DNA from: Plumapathes pennacea
Taxonomy: Eukaryota > Cnidaria > Anthozoa > Antipatharia > Myriopathidae
Reading direction: 5' to 3'
Assembly (NCBI GenBank): GCA_964036295.1
Contig: OZ038468.1
Coordinates: forward strand, 320,001 to 384,000
DNA length: 64,000 nt
In this document: one piece after another, positions 1 through 10,428 of the stretch
How the letters are laid out: the number at the start of each line of letters is the position of its first letter
Numbering within the stretch: the first letter of the stretch is position 1
Made by a program: the position numbers and the translations under genes
The notes under the pieces: generated by a model
What the model was told of the DNA's origin: nothing
Databases searched by the model: none
Seen by the model: only the letters and a program-made list of their open reading frames with translations

Positions 1-45
1 ATCTATGGCTATCTGCGGTTACATTAACTAATTTGTCCATTACAG

Positions 46-1638
46 GTTCAACGTAACTTGGAGACGCCGGTAGATAACACTCCAAGTATAACGCATCTAG
101 CGGCGCAACTCGAAGAATACGGCAAAGCTCTCCAACAACACGAATCGAAAATGGGAGCGATACAGCGAGAGCTGGGGCGAGCATCCCCGGTGACCAACGT
201 CCCCGGTTCCCTGGGAGTTGGCGGGACTTTAATTGCATGTGAGAGGCGCATGGACAAATTTGATCACCAGATCACTCTACATGATGTTCAACTGACCGAC
301 CATGACTTGCAGATTAAATTGCTAGAGGCCACCTCTTATGGTGGGACGTACATCTGGAAAATTGACCGGTGGCAGCAAAGGTAAGGCTTTAATTTGTGTA
401 ACTTAGTAAACCAACTTAACCCTTTCACTCTCAAGAGTGACCAACTTCGATTTTCTCCCTCAGTTTCTTACCAGAAACATATATGATACAGTAGGGAGAA
501 CTTGGCTTTTGATAGTTTGCTAAGATGAAAGGTGGTTAAACTATCAATTCTCACTACATCACTCATACATTTTCTTTTTAAAAGGTTGAGAGAATCTGCA
601 TTTTGAGCTTGCGAGTAAAAGGGTTAAAGGGGTCCTCTCGACCACAGTCCTTTGCACGCCGAAATCCTTGGTTCCGCCATTTTTAGGGGGCCCGAACTCG
701 AAAGATGAATAGCAATCCACTTTCATCCGACTCGTTTGAGGAGAAGATTAGTTTCTTTTAATCTAAAAGTGTTACTAACCTACTTTTCTTTTGATTAATT
801 ACGTTATTTCGTGTTGGGAACCAAATTCAGCCTTGGATTTTCCAGATGTAAACACTGAACCTTCCTGAACCTTCCGCTTGAGTCATATATTTTACACCTG
901 TGTTCAAACCAACTTGCGTCACAATGATTAAAGAGACCCTCTTACCGTAGATGCTTTGCGCGTATATGTTTATGTTTACATCGGGAGCTCGACTTTCCTG
1001 AGGCAACCACGTTATGACCGATCGATCTGACTGTCGCTGCTTGCCGTAGTCAATGCACTTTTTGAGTTTGTGCTGATATATTTCGCGATAAAACGTAGAA
1101 AAACATGAGAATTCGCCATTTTCGAAAATGGCCGCCGTCAATCACTGGGCGCGCAAAGCATCTACAGTGAAAGCGTCTCTTAAGGCTAATCGACGGCTTT
1201 TATTTGCACAGAATGCAAGACGCAATCAGCGGCAAGACTCTTTCGATATTCTGTCCGGGCTTTTACGTGGGTCGGTTTGGTTACAAGCTATGCGCGCGCG
1301 TCTACCCAAACGGCGATGGTATGGGCAAAGGTTCGCATCTCTCGATGTTCTTCGTGGTAATGCGAGGGGAGTACGATGCTCTACTGCCCTGGCCTTTTAG
1401 ACAGAGAGTCAGCTTCCGCCTCCTGGATCAAAACGGGGGACCACCCATTGAGGATGCGTTCCGTCCGGACTTCGCCAGCGCAAGTTTTAAGCGACCGACA
1501 ACCAATATGAATGTCGCGTCGGGTTGTCCCCTCTTCGTCTCGCACAGCACTCTGCGGACACGCGGCTACGTCAAAGACGATTTCATGTTCATCCGTATTG
1601 ACATTGACAAAGCTGGTCTCCCTCCTGTTTGCCTGTAA
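46..1638 (+). CDS. TRAF: TRAF2/3-like adaptor, 3' part (last two exons)
   Basis: Seen: exon 46-380 follows an acceptor (TTACAG) and ends at AAAG|GTAAGG; exon 1212-1638 follows TTTGCACAG and ends in TAA. The split codon AG|A joins them in frame. The first exon encodes a heptad-like coiled coil and the start of the MATH/TRAF-C domain (TYIWKIDRW). The second encodes the rest of MATH, with the hallmarks YGYK-like FGYKLCARVYPNGDGMGKG, MRGEYDALLPWPF, ASGCPLF and YVKDD. Known for the family: TRAFs trimerise through the coiled coil and bind TNF-receptor, IL-1R or TLR-pathway tails with the MATH domain, passing signals to NF-kB and MAPK. RING and zinc fingers should lie upstream of the window. The MATH sequence sits between vertebrate TRAF2 and TRAF3, so I do not choose one. 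Confidence 0.9.
416..627 (-). mobile_element. TTAA-flanked MITE copy A (in TRAF intron)
   Basis: Starts TTAACCCTTTCACTC and ends GTAAAAGGGTTAA, so it has inverted ends and TTAA on both sides. The interior is the reverse complement of the copies at 31450-31861 (for example CAGTTTCTTACCAG and ATTCTCACTACATCACTCAT). It lies in the intron between the two TRAF exons. Confidence 0.8.
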
Positions 1639-1908
1639 ATGACCTCGCTTTTCGTTGTTTGACAAGACGCGCCAAGGACATTTGAGAGAGAAGAAAGGAA
1701 AGGCGTGGTGACTTGTTACTAAAGGTGATATGCATTCAGTGCAATGCTTCATTGAGCAGTACCGTACATACTCACAACATTGTTTCCTAACGTCCCAAAT
1801 CCGCTAGTCTCTAGTCCAGTCAGATTAATTTGCGTTGGGATTCTGTGGTTATAGTTTGTGATTTATGCCTGAGTTATTTGACTGTTCGGTAAAGACTGTT
1901 GAGTTTAT

Positions 1909-1914
1909 AATAAA
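1909..1914 (+). promoter_or_regulatory. Polyadenylation signal of the TRAF gene
   Basis: AATAAA lies about 270 bases after the TRAF stop codon, in the expected strand and followed by a T-rich stretch. It is the first canonical signal downstream. Confidence 0.6.
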
Positions 1915-3760
1915 GCTTGCTTTTTCGGTTGGCACTCGTTCACACGGCTCAGAAAACCTAACCTTGAAAAAATGAATTAAAGGCGAAAGGAGAACAACAT
2001 CAAAAGACGCGGTGTGAGCCACGTGAACGAGTCAAAACTGATTTTTCTTGTTTCTGTTGACGTGTTAGCCGTTACATTAGAAGCCAGCTTTGATAGATTG
2101 CTGTTGGTGGCTGGGATGCAGTGAATATATCGTTGTTATAGAATGCGACTTCGATTCTTCGTGTGTGATATATAATCTATACTAAAGGACAATGATTACG
2201 ATATAATATAAATGAAACATTATTTAGTATGATTATTAATATATTTTTATAATTATGTTAATATTATATCATACCACTGTATAACTACATGGTCAACAAC
2301 AGAGTAATCCTTATCCCACGGCTGTTTGATTTTTATTTAGCTATTTATTCCGCTGCTATTTATTAAGTTTCTACAAAAGATATACTGAATAATTGTTTCT
2401 TGCTTAATTTGTGTACTTTTGTGATCTCGTACGGTTCACGCATGCGTGCTTAGTCCTTCTGTCACGTGATCTCCATTTATTTTATTAATCGTGTGCGAAT
2501 AAAATTTCAAAAGAACTGTTCAGGATGTAAAACCATTTTGTTTTGGAGGAAATGACAAATCAGTGCGTCACGTTCATTTAATAGAAAGAGCTTAATTCAC
2601 TGGCAATGGGGTTTCCTGTCGTCTGCAAAGCTTTTACTGAACTTTGTTTCGTACTGTGTGATAGTCAGCTTAAAGAAGGTAATGCATGTACATTGAAACT
2701 CAGTTCAAAGTCAATCCATCATTATCATTTCGTTACCATACAGCGATACATCTGACAGGTTTCTTTTGATATACAAAATTATTGGTTTGGGGAACTAAGG
2801 AGTTACTGCCTCACCGCGTGCACGGTGCATGACGGGAAGTCAATTATTGCTACTCTATAAGTTTTTAGCACAGTATATATACACACCATCTAGAGTTGAC
2901 GTCATTATGACGCGAAATTAATATTCATTGGGGCTGAGAGTAATCTCGACCTGAACTATAAGCAACTTAGATGAAACTTCATACCTCAAACAGTCAGGCG
3001 CACATATTTCATAGCAAAGCGTTTAATTTGAGACATTAGCGCCAGTTCAGACGTCGCCAGCTTCGCGGCTCTCACTGGGAAGGGGAGGGTGGGGAGCGTT
3101 GTAGCCCGAGCGTGAACACAAAGGCGAGAAGCGGAAATCACTCGCGCTCGGACCGAACACCGTCTCCTCCCGTTCCTCGGGAGAGCTGATACCCAGGCTT
3201 TTTCAGACGTCAAATTTCTCACGAGCCGAAGCTTAACCCAACAGTCTTTTGATTCAGACGGTGAACGAGAAGTCAGTTGAAATGTTGAATCCGGGTCGAC
3301 AATCACTCGCACCGATACTGACACAATACAGATAATAACGACGCGTAATTTCGAGATTTGGCTTAAAATTGCAAGTCGCTATTTCACACCGCGCAAGCCT
3401 GGAACCTTATCTTCCCCTCCCCAGTCTTCCCCTTCTCGGCCCGTTATTTACCTGAGAGCCTGGAACCGGGTTGACTAAGTAACGCAATTTTTGCATGGTG
3501 TTACGCCGACGCAGACAAACTATTACTACTACTACTTTTACCAGTAATCAACAATTTAATGGTGTTACACTTTTAAACAATCGGCTTCAAGATAACGGCA
3601 GTAGCGCAGATCACGTGTCACAACGAAGAGTCCCGGATGCTCAGTGCGCCCGCAGTGAACTGTGCCGCTTACTTTACTATTCTGTTCGACTGACAGAAAA
3701 TTGTACCTTATACTGATTGGGTAATTATAGGAAGCAACCCTTATACGAGGCTGGACCTGG

Positions 3761-3851
3761 AAGGTCACGCGATCACAAGGGATGACGTCATACAATCAGG
3801 CAAGGTCACGCCATCACGCCATCACAAGGGAACGACGTCATACAATCAGGC
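3761..3851 (+). repeat. Tandem duplicated CRE-bearing block upstream of TRIM copy 1
   Basis: Unit one (3761-3801) reads AAGGTCACGCGATCACAAGG followed by ATGACGTCATACAATCAGGC. Unit two (3802-3851) repeats it with a small internal ATCACGCC insertion and CGACGTCA in place of TGACGTCA. The block ends 34 bases before the TRIM ATG. It could be promoter DNA or 5' UTR; the CRE reading is inference from motif identity. Confidence 0.6.
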
Positions 3852-3885
3852 TTCATATCACATTGCAATCTCGTGATTTGAGAAC

Positions 3886-6062
3886 ATGGAGGTGAAGCAA
3901 TTGTTTGATCTCCTGAGGAAAGAAGCCGAGTGCTCTTTCTGTATTCATCCAGTCAACAAACCCAAGATTTTGCCATGTCTGCACAGCTTTTGTCTCGACT
4001 GTCTGAACAAATTCGCGGCCATCAGAAGACGACAAGGACACACAACATTCGACTGCCCCGAGTGTTTGGCCACGTTCCAGTTGCCCGACAACGACAAGTT
4101 CGATGCCTTTCAGACAGCTTTCCACAAAAACCGACTGCTTGATATTCTGGCGCTGGAAAAATGTGAAACAGGCAAGCAGAAAAACTGCGACAATTGTGAC
4201 GAAGACGTCGCTGCAAGTTCTTATCGCTTTAAGTGCCAAACATTCCTGTGTTCGGCTTGTCTTGACAAACACAATGGTCTCAGGATTACTAGACACCATC
4301 GCCAAGCATTGCTGCAGAATTTACAAGCAGCCGACGTTGAAGCACTGATTCAAAGACCCGTGCTGTGTGACAAGCAGTACCACGAGAAAGAACCACTGGA
4401 GTACTACTGTGAAGACTGCCGAGTTTGTATCTGTCATAAGTGCGCATTTGTCGAGCACAACAAACATTCGATGCTCGACATTCCACGGGTCACTGAACAG
4501 CACAAAAGGCAGATAATCCAAGGTGTGGAGCAGATGAAGTCCAGAGTTTTAGAGTCCAAGCAGGAAATTGAGAAAAGCAAGAAAACCTTTAAAGGCGTTG
4601 AACAACAGATGGAAGAAGCAAAACACAAAACACAAGCGACGGTTGAAGAATTGATCCGAGATTTGAAAGAACACGAGGCGAACATCATGAGAGAACTGGA
4701 CGAGGTCCACCAGACACAACAACAAGCTCATTTGGTAGAACTGGAGAACTTTGAGTTGAGTTTGGCTCAACTGAATAGCGCCATTGAGTATGCCGAGGCC
4801 ATTATCACAAGAAACATAGGCCCGGAAGTTCTTCAAGCAAAAGAGGCTATCACTCAACGATGTGATAAGCTGCTGGCAGGCCAAATAATCGATGCGCACA
4901 AAGCTGTTCGCGTGGGCTTGGTGACGAATGATAAGCTGTGTCAGACCGTGCGCCAGTCGGTCCTGGGGCGAGTTGTTGTGAGCTTGACTGACCCATCACG
5001 CTCATTGGCTGAAGGCAATTGGTTTACAAGAAGCAAAGCGAAGAGAGAGAGAGAGAGCTGAGTTCACAGTCACCACAAAAGATGCTGAAGGGCAACAGTG
5101 TTATGACGAGCTTGACCAAATCACAGTCCATATTCAAACAGCCGCACAAGAAGAAACTGAAGTGAAGATTGAAGACAAGAAGGATGGGACCTATCACGTA
5201 ACTTATGTGCCAGAGAGATACGGACAACATCGCGTGATGGTTAACGTAAGTGGACAGCCGCTGACTGGTAGTACGTGGAACATTCGTGTGACTCCACATC
5301 AGTACCAGGCCTACTCGTCATTTGGGAAAGGACAGTTTGACAGTCCCTTGGGAATATTTGTGAGCAGCACTGGGAACGTCGCTGTGACTGATTTTGGTAA
5401 CAACAAAGTGCAAGTGTTCACTTCGGAAGGAGAAATCCTGAGAGAGTTTGGTCAGGGGATATTGGAGAGATATCCGATAGCTGTAGCATATACCAGTTTG
5501 GATCCCATTATTGTGACAAATAGTACAACTTCACATGATAAAAAATGTTTGTTGTTCACAGAAAGTGGGACATTTCTCGGGAAATTCAGTCATACTACTT
5601 CAGGGGTCTCTGGGGAATTTCTGTCACAAATGATGGTCGCGTTCTTGTATTTGACGTAATTAATCGTGTTGTGAGGGTCCTTTCCCTGATGGGAAGAAAT
5701 TGCTTCAGTCCATCACCACGCGGTCGGCCCGCATTGGACTCCCATCTGAGCCAGATTTTTACAAAGAGAAGTTCTTTGTGTCGTACACAGCAAAAGATTG
5801 CATCAAGTTTGATGTGACAGGAGAATATCTTCACGACATTGGCTGCAAAGGGACTGGGGACGGGCAGCTTCAGAGACCACATGGTATTGCTATCGACAAG
5901 TTCGGTGACTTACTGGTTGTTGATGTAAATAACCACAGAGTGCAGGTGTTCACAACTGAGGGAGAGTTTGTCTGTCGAAACCTGAAGTATTTTCCTGTGA
6001 ATGAAAGAATTGAACGCCTGGGATCTGTGACTCGTCACTATATTCATTCATCAAACTTGTGA
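3886..6062 (+). pseudogene. TRIM (RBCC-filamin-NHL) copy 1, frameshifted
   Basis: Intronless and closely similar to the intact copy at 6182. The frame opened at 3886 stays intact for 391 codons and keeps the RING (CSFC, CLHSFC, CPEC), two B-boxes and the coiled coil. Near 5029 an extra base plus a GA-repeat expansion (5041-5057) shifts the frame and a stop follows at 5059-5061. The filamin and NHL parts then continue in other frames: from about 5065 to about 5610 in the second, briefly in the first, and from about 5700 in the third. The last NHL repeat is missing: after EGEFV the sequence diverges. So there are at least three frameshifts. It is either a pseudogene or a gene that now makes only an RBCC protein lacking filamin and NHL. 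Assembly error is possible but three independent shifts make it less likely. Confidence 0.8.
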
Positions 6063-6181
6063 ACACTTCGTTATATCAATTTCCGGTGAGTTTTTATTAG
6101 TTTCGAAACAAAGAAAGCAGGTTGTGAAAAATTAGCATATTTAGCACAGACGTCACGCGATGGTATCGATTATTCAGCATC

Positions 6182-8416
6182 ATGGAAGTAAAGCAGTTGT
6201 TTGATATCTTGAGGAAGGAAGCCGAGTGCTCGTTCTGTATTCACCCATTTAACAAACCAAAGACTCTGCCATGTCTGCACAGCTTTTGCCTCGACTGTCT
6301 GAACAAATACGCGGCCACCAGGAGAAAACAAGGATACACAACGTTCAACTGCCCCGAGTGTTTGGCCACGTTCCAGTTGCCCGACGACGACAAGTTCGAT
6401 GCCTTTCAGACAGCTTTCCACAAAAACCGACTGCTCGATATTCTGGCGCTAGAAGAAACCAGCACGAGCCAGCTGAAAAACTGCGACAATTGTGAAGAAA
6501 ATGTCTCTGCGAGTTCGTATTGCTTTGAGTGCCAAGCAGTCCTGTGCGAAGCTTGTCTCGACAAACACAATGCCTTAAAAATCACAAAAGCTCATCGCCA
6601 GGCGTCACTGGAGAATTTACAGACAGCGGACATTGAAGCGCTAATTCAAAGACCCGTGCTGTGTGACAAGCAGTACCATGAGAAAGAACCACTGGAGTAC
6701 TACTGTGAAGACTGCCGCGTTTGCATCTGTCAAAAGTGCGAAGTGGTGGAACACAAGAAACATTCGATGCGCGACATTCCACGCGTCGCTGAACAGCACA
6801 CAAGGCAGATAATACAAGATGTGGAGCAGTTGAAGTCCAGAGTTTCAGAGTGTAAACAGGAAAATGAGAAAAGCAAGAAGAACTTTGAAGGCGTTGAACA
6901 ACAGATAGAAGAAGCAAGACACACAACACAAGCGACAGTGGAAAAACTGATACGAGATTTGAAAAAACACGAGGCGAACATCATGAGAGAACTGGACGAG
7001 GTCCACCAGACACAACAACAAGCTCATTTGGCGGAACTCAAGAACTTTGAGCTGCGTTTGGCTCAACTTAATAGTGCCATTGAGTTCGCCGAGGCCATTA
7101 TGACACGAAACATGGGACCGGAAATTGTTCAGACAAAAGAGGCCATCACTCAACGCTGTAATGTACTACTGGCCGACCAGACAAAAAATGCACACAAGCC
7201 AGCTGTCCGTGTGGGCTTGGTAACAAATGATGAGTTGTGTCAGACCGTGCGCCAGTTGGCCCTGGGCCGAGTTGTTGTGATCCTAACTGACCCCTCACGC
7301 TCATTGGCTGAAGGCAAAGGTTTACAAGAAGCAGAGTGTGGAGAGAGAGCCGAGTTTACAGTCATCACAAAAGATGCTGAAGGACAACAGTGTTACGACA
7401 AGCGTGACCAAGTCACAGTCCACATTCAAACGGTCACACAAGAAGAAGCTGAGGTGAAGATTGAAGACAAGAAAGATGGGACATACCACGTGACTTACGT
7501 GCCACAGAGACACGGACAACACCACGTGATAACTAACGTAAATGGACAACCGCTGACTGGTAGTCCTTGGAATGTTCATGTGACACCACATCTGTACCAG
7601 GCCATCTCGTCATTTGGTTCAAAGGGAACTGGTAAAGGACAGTTTGATGGTCCCTGGGGAATATCTGCGAGCAGCACTGGGAACATCGCTGTGGTTGATT
7701 CTGGTAACAAGAGAGTGCAAATTTTCACTTTTGAAGGAAATTATCTGAGAGAGTTTTGTGCTATGAGCCAGGAGTCATGGCCTGTAAGTGTAGTGTACAC
7801 CAGCCCTCATCACATGATTGTTGTGCTAGATACGTTATGTAATTACAGAGCTGAACTGTTCACAGAAAATGGAAAATTCCTTAGGCAACTTAGTCCTGTC
7901 CATCATAAGCCTAAAAACTGTGAGTTTTGGGAAGTCTCTCTCGCAAGTGATGGCCGCGTTATTGTGTGTTACAGACTGGATAAGACTGTGATGGTCCTCT
8001 CCCCTGACGGGGGAGAATTGCTCCAGTCCTTTAGCATGCAAGACTGCAGTGGATTCCCACACTTATCAATTCTTCACAAAGAGAAGTTCTTTGTGTCGTA
8101 TCGTCAGGAAAACTGCATCAAAGTGTTTGATGTGAAAGGAAAGTATCTTCACGACATTGGCTGCGAAGGAACTGGAGACGGACAGTTTCAGGTACCATGT
8201 GGTATTGCTATTGACAAGTTCGGCGACTTACTTGTTGTTGATGCAGACAATCACAGACTGCAGGTGTTCACAACTGAGGGAGAGTTTGTCTCCAAGACAG
8301 GAGGTCACGGCACAGCACTTGGTCAGTTTGACTCGCCAACATACGTAGCAGTGTCAAAGGACGGTCACGTGTTTGTTATAGATAATCATAACGACCGTGT
8401 ACAAATCTTCATGTAA
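6182..8416 (+). CDS. TRIM E3 ligase, RING-B-box-coiled coil-filamin-NHL
   Basis: Single exon, 744 residues. RING near residues 16-60 (C16, C19, C31, H33, C36, C39, C57, C60). Two B-boxes follow: NCDNC...C (about 100-140) and VLCDKQYHEKEPLEYYC...H (about 158-197). A long coiled coil spans about 200-340, a filamin/ABP280 Ig domain about 355-470 (KDGTYHVTYVP, GSPWNVHV), and NHL repeats fill the rest (for example GTGDGQFQVPCGIAID and DNHNDRVQIF). This is the TRIM2/3/71 architecture. Known: such proteins are ubiquitin ligases whose NHL propeller binds RNA or protein partners. Cnidarians have many lineage-specific TRIMs, so orthology to one vertebrate gene is not claimed. The start is the first Met directly before the RING and matches the tandem copy. 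Confidence 0.92.
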   Translation: MEVKQLFDILRKEAECSFCIHPFNKPKTLPCLHSFCLDCLNKYAATRRKQGYTTFNCPECLATFQLPDDDKFDAFQTAFHKNRLLDILALEETSTSQLKNCDNCEENVSASSYCFECQAVLCEACLDKHNALKITKAHRQASLENLQTADIEALIQRPVLCDKQYHEKEPLEYYCEDCRVCICQKCEVVEHKKHSMRDIPRVAEQHTRQIIQDVEQLKSRVSECKQENEKSKKNFEGVEQQIEEARHTTQATVEKLIRDLKKHEANIMRELDEVHQTQQQAHLAELKNFELRLAQLNSAIEFAEAIMTRNMGPEIVQTKEAITQRCNVLLADQTKNAHKPAVRVGLVTNDELCQTVRQLALGRVVVILTDPSRSLAEGKGLQEAECGERAEFTVITKDAEGQQCYDKRDQVTVHIQTVTQEEAEVKIEDKKDGTYHVTYVPQRHGQHHVITNVNGQPLTGSPWNVHVTPHLYQAISSFGSKGTGKGQFDGPWGISASSTGNIAVVDSGNKRVQIFTFEGNYLREFCAMSQESWPVSVVYTSPHHMIVVLDTLCNYRAELFTENGKFLRQLSPVHHKPKNCEFWEVSLASDGRVIVCYRLDKTVMVLSPDGGELLQSFSMQDCSGFPHLSILHKEKFFVSYRQENCIKVFDVKGKYLHDIGCEGTGDGQFQVPCGIAIDKFGDLLVVDADNHRLQVFTTEGEFVSKTGGHGTALGQFDSPTYVAVSKDGHVFVIDNHNDRVQIFM

Positions 8417-8508
8417 ATGTTTAAACAGGCAATCAATTTCTATTTTCGTTTTATTAGTTGACGCAAAATACCCTGCGAGATACTGGAAATTTCATTAGTG
8501 TCACTGTA

Positions 8509-8668
8509 CAGTCAACTCCTTCTTTGGACACCTGGTAGAAGCGATCCCTGTCGTTTCTTTAGTCATTTACGGCTCTCACCGAACTATCTATACAACGGAC
8601 ACTTCTCTATAAAACGGACAGTTGAAGCCGGTCCCCATGGGGTCGGAGGTGAGGGAGTTGATTGTAAT
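8509..8668. mobile_element. Short Tc1/mariner-like relic (ACAGTCAACTC ends)
   Basis: Left end ACAGTCAACTCCTTCTTTGG and right end GAGGGAGTTGATTGTA are imperfect inverted repeats. The inside has the ACGGACACTTCTCTAT type motif also seen at 26846, 27190 and 59983. The superfamily assignment is inference. Confidence 0.45.
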
Positions 8669-8888
8669 TAGACGAGAGTTTGACTAATTACCAAAAGATA
8701 ATTCTTGCCGAACAGCTGACAAAATGTGAAGGCGGTGTGCAATTGATGTAATTTCCCGAGTTAATCGTGTTCGTGCTTTTTATTTTATTTTATTTTATTT
8801 TCCTTGTTTTACTGATTAATAACGCTTTAGTTACTTTAATTATCTGATCTTCCACAAGACAGGATCACAAATGTTGTACCCCATTCAA

Positions 8889-8894
8889 AATAAA
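8889..8894 (+). promoter_or_regulatory. Candidate polyadenylation signal of intact TRIM
   Basis: AATAAA about 470 bases after the TRIM stop, plus strand. A closer canonical signal was not seen. Confidence 0.4.
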
Positions 8895-9051
8895 AGTTGA
8901 CTGGTTCATCTTCTATCCTACTGCTTATGACAAACAACATACACGGCCACCCAGTGTCCCTTCGCCATTTTGGAAAACACATGTACAGTGGAACCCTGCT
9001 GTCTCGAACTCGGCTATATCGAACTCGGTTATATCGAACTCTCCGCTAAAC

Positions 9052-10428
9052 TTAGAGTCTGGTGTCTTGTACATCCAACTCGCCTTGTTTTGTTGCAACA
9101 TTTTCAAACGTCAAGTTTACGAACCCCATCTCTTGGGAAGTAAAATCATTGCTGTGTGGCAGATTAAGAAACTCTGTACTTTGAGCTTCTTTCAAGGAAA
9201 CTTGACGCACCGACACTCTCGATTCGTCCACATTCCGGAAAGAGAAATCGGGCGAGTCTGCTGCACTTCTTGGACTGTTCAGCACAAACTTTGTGCACAT
9301 GATTGGATCCCGACGACGCACGACGTCATTTCGATTAGGGCTCCAAGCTGACTTCGATTTTTCAGACCTGTTCTCGGTGAGATGGTCACTTCTATCCCGC
9401 GTCTCTGAGCAGCAGAATATCAAGCGAACATATCTGACGTAACCGCGACGAAACTGCTTGGTTAGAGTTCCGTACACGATGGGGTTAATACAGCTGTGCA
9501 GATACATCAACGCCTCGGCGAAGTTCCAAAACTCGTGCGATAATTCACGGTTGTCTTCCCCGCCAAAGTCGAACAAGATCCAAGCAATCTGATTGGGCAG
9601 CATGCACGCCATGAAAAGTATGATGATGGTCGCCACGGTTCGGATGATCTGCAGATTGTCCGCTCTCGTCTTGTGTTGCACAAGTTCTCCACGGCTATTC
9701 ATTGATGTCCTGCTCGGACCTTTCGTTCGCACGAGAGAAACTGCTATCCTGACGTAAACTCCTGCAATTACAAGCGAAGGGACCGCGTACTGAATCCCGA
9801 ACAAGATCGCTGTGTAGATTTTCCGATAGTTGTCGTTTGGCCAATCTTCGGTACACTTCGTTTCTTCCGGATTTGCCACGATCATCAAGGGAAGTATGGT
9901 AATCACAGAACACAGCCAGACGACGAAGATCCAGATCAAGGTGGTTCTTAGTTGTATTCGCGGTTTTAAGGGGTGTAGAATTCCCCGACTTCGCTCGGTT
10001 GCCATAGACACCAGGGTAAAAACACTTGCGGACAAAACGACCGACATCATTGGCCAAATGATCTTGCAGTAGAAAAAGGTTTTAGTAAACGACGAAAATA
10101 GTTCGTAAGTGTAAAAGGGCAGAGAAAGTGTGAGAAATGCCAAGTCGGAAAATGCTAAGTTCAAGATGAACACGTCGTTAATGCTTCTTCTACGCTTTGC
10201 CTTGACCACAAAAATAACCAGGAAGTTCCCGATTATCCCAATAAGAAATAGACTGCAATAAAGCAAGGCCTTAAGGTTTCTCTCCGTTTCACTGCTCGAT
10301 CCAGCGCTCGTATCGTTCACATTGGAGCCGTTGTTGCTCTTCATAACTCCCGACAGCTGTTCTGAGTAAATGTAGTGAGGCATATATCTTAACGTCTTGT
10401 GTTTGTCGACAGCGCGATCCTTTGTCAT
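9052..10428 (-). CDS. Class A (rhodopsin-family) GPCR, neuropeptide-receptor-like
   Basis: 458 residues in one exon. N-glycosylation sites at N33 and N38 precede TM1 (about 54-76, GNFLVIFVV). TM2 has LAFSD (D95). C121 and C192 fit the conserved disulfide. The TM3 end reads TERSR (144-148) instead of DRY. TM5 is about 205-230, TM6 about 262-285 with CMLPNQ in place of CWxP, and TM7 has NPIVY (315-319). The tail is long and Ser/Arg-rich. Known: such receptors signal through G proteins at the plasma membrane. The overall look is of peptide receptors, but the ligand cannot be read from the sequence. Just before the ATG, on the minus strand, TTTTTTGAACAG looks like a splice acceptor, so 5' exons may lie upstream. 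Confidence 0.88.
   Translation of the reverse strand: MTKDRAVDKHKTLRYMPHYIYSEQLSGVMKSNNGSNVNDTSAGSSSETERNLKALLYCSLFLIGIIGNFLVIFVVKAKRRRSINDVFILNLAFSDLAFLTLSLPFYTYELFSSFTKTFFYCKIIWPMMSVVLSASVFTLVSMATERSRGILHPLKPRIQLRTTLIWIFVVWLCSVITILPLMIVANPEETKCTEDWPNDNYRKIYTAILFGIQYAVPSLVIAGVYVRIAVSLVRTKGPSRTSMNSRGELVQHKTRADNLQIIRTVATIIILFMACMLPNQIAWILFDFGGEDNRELSHEFWNFAEALMYLHSCINPIVYGTLTKQFRRGYVRYVRLIFCCSETRDRSDHLTENRSEKSKSAWSPNRNDVVRRRDPIMCTKFVLNSPRSAADSPDFSFRNVDESRVSVRQVSLKEAQSTEFLNLPHSNDFTSQEMGFVNLTFENVATKQGELDVQDTRL

Larger units (their letters stand above)
1639..3885. other. Intergenic region, TRAF to TRIM
   Basis: After the TRAF 3' UTR I see AT-rich DNA without a convincing coding exon. The open frame on the minus strand at 2986-3324 has no recognisable domain. 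A perfect CRE-like palindrome TGACGTCA lies at 2897-2904 and a duplicated block just before the TRIM start (see 3761-3851). Confidence 0.6.
8417..9051. other. TRIM-GPCR intergenic spacer with transposon ends
   Basis: Holds the TRIM 3' UTR and the 3' flank of the convergent GPCR gene. A TIR-like start ACAGTCAACTCC near 8510 and a matching GGAGTTGATTGTA-like end near 8654-8668 mark a short mariner-type relic. A second repeat with TCGAACTC(G) tandem motifs lies at 8990-9050. Confidence 0.5.

Noticed and set aside
1381-1752. Minus-strand frame opposite the TRAF MATH exon
   Set aside because: Antisense shadow of a well-supported exon.
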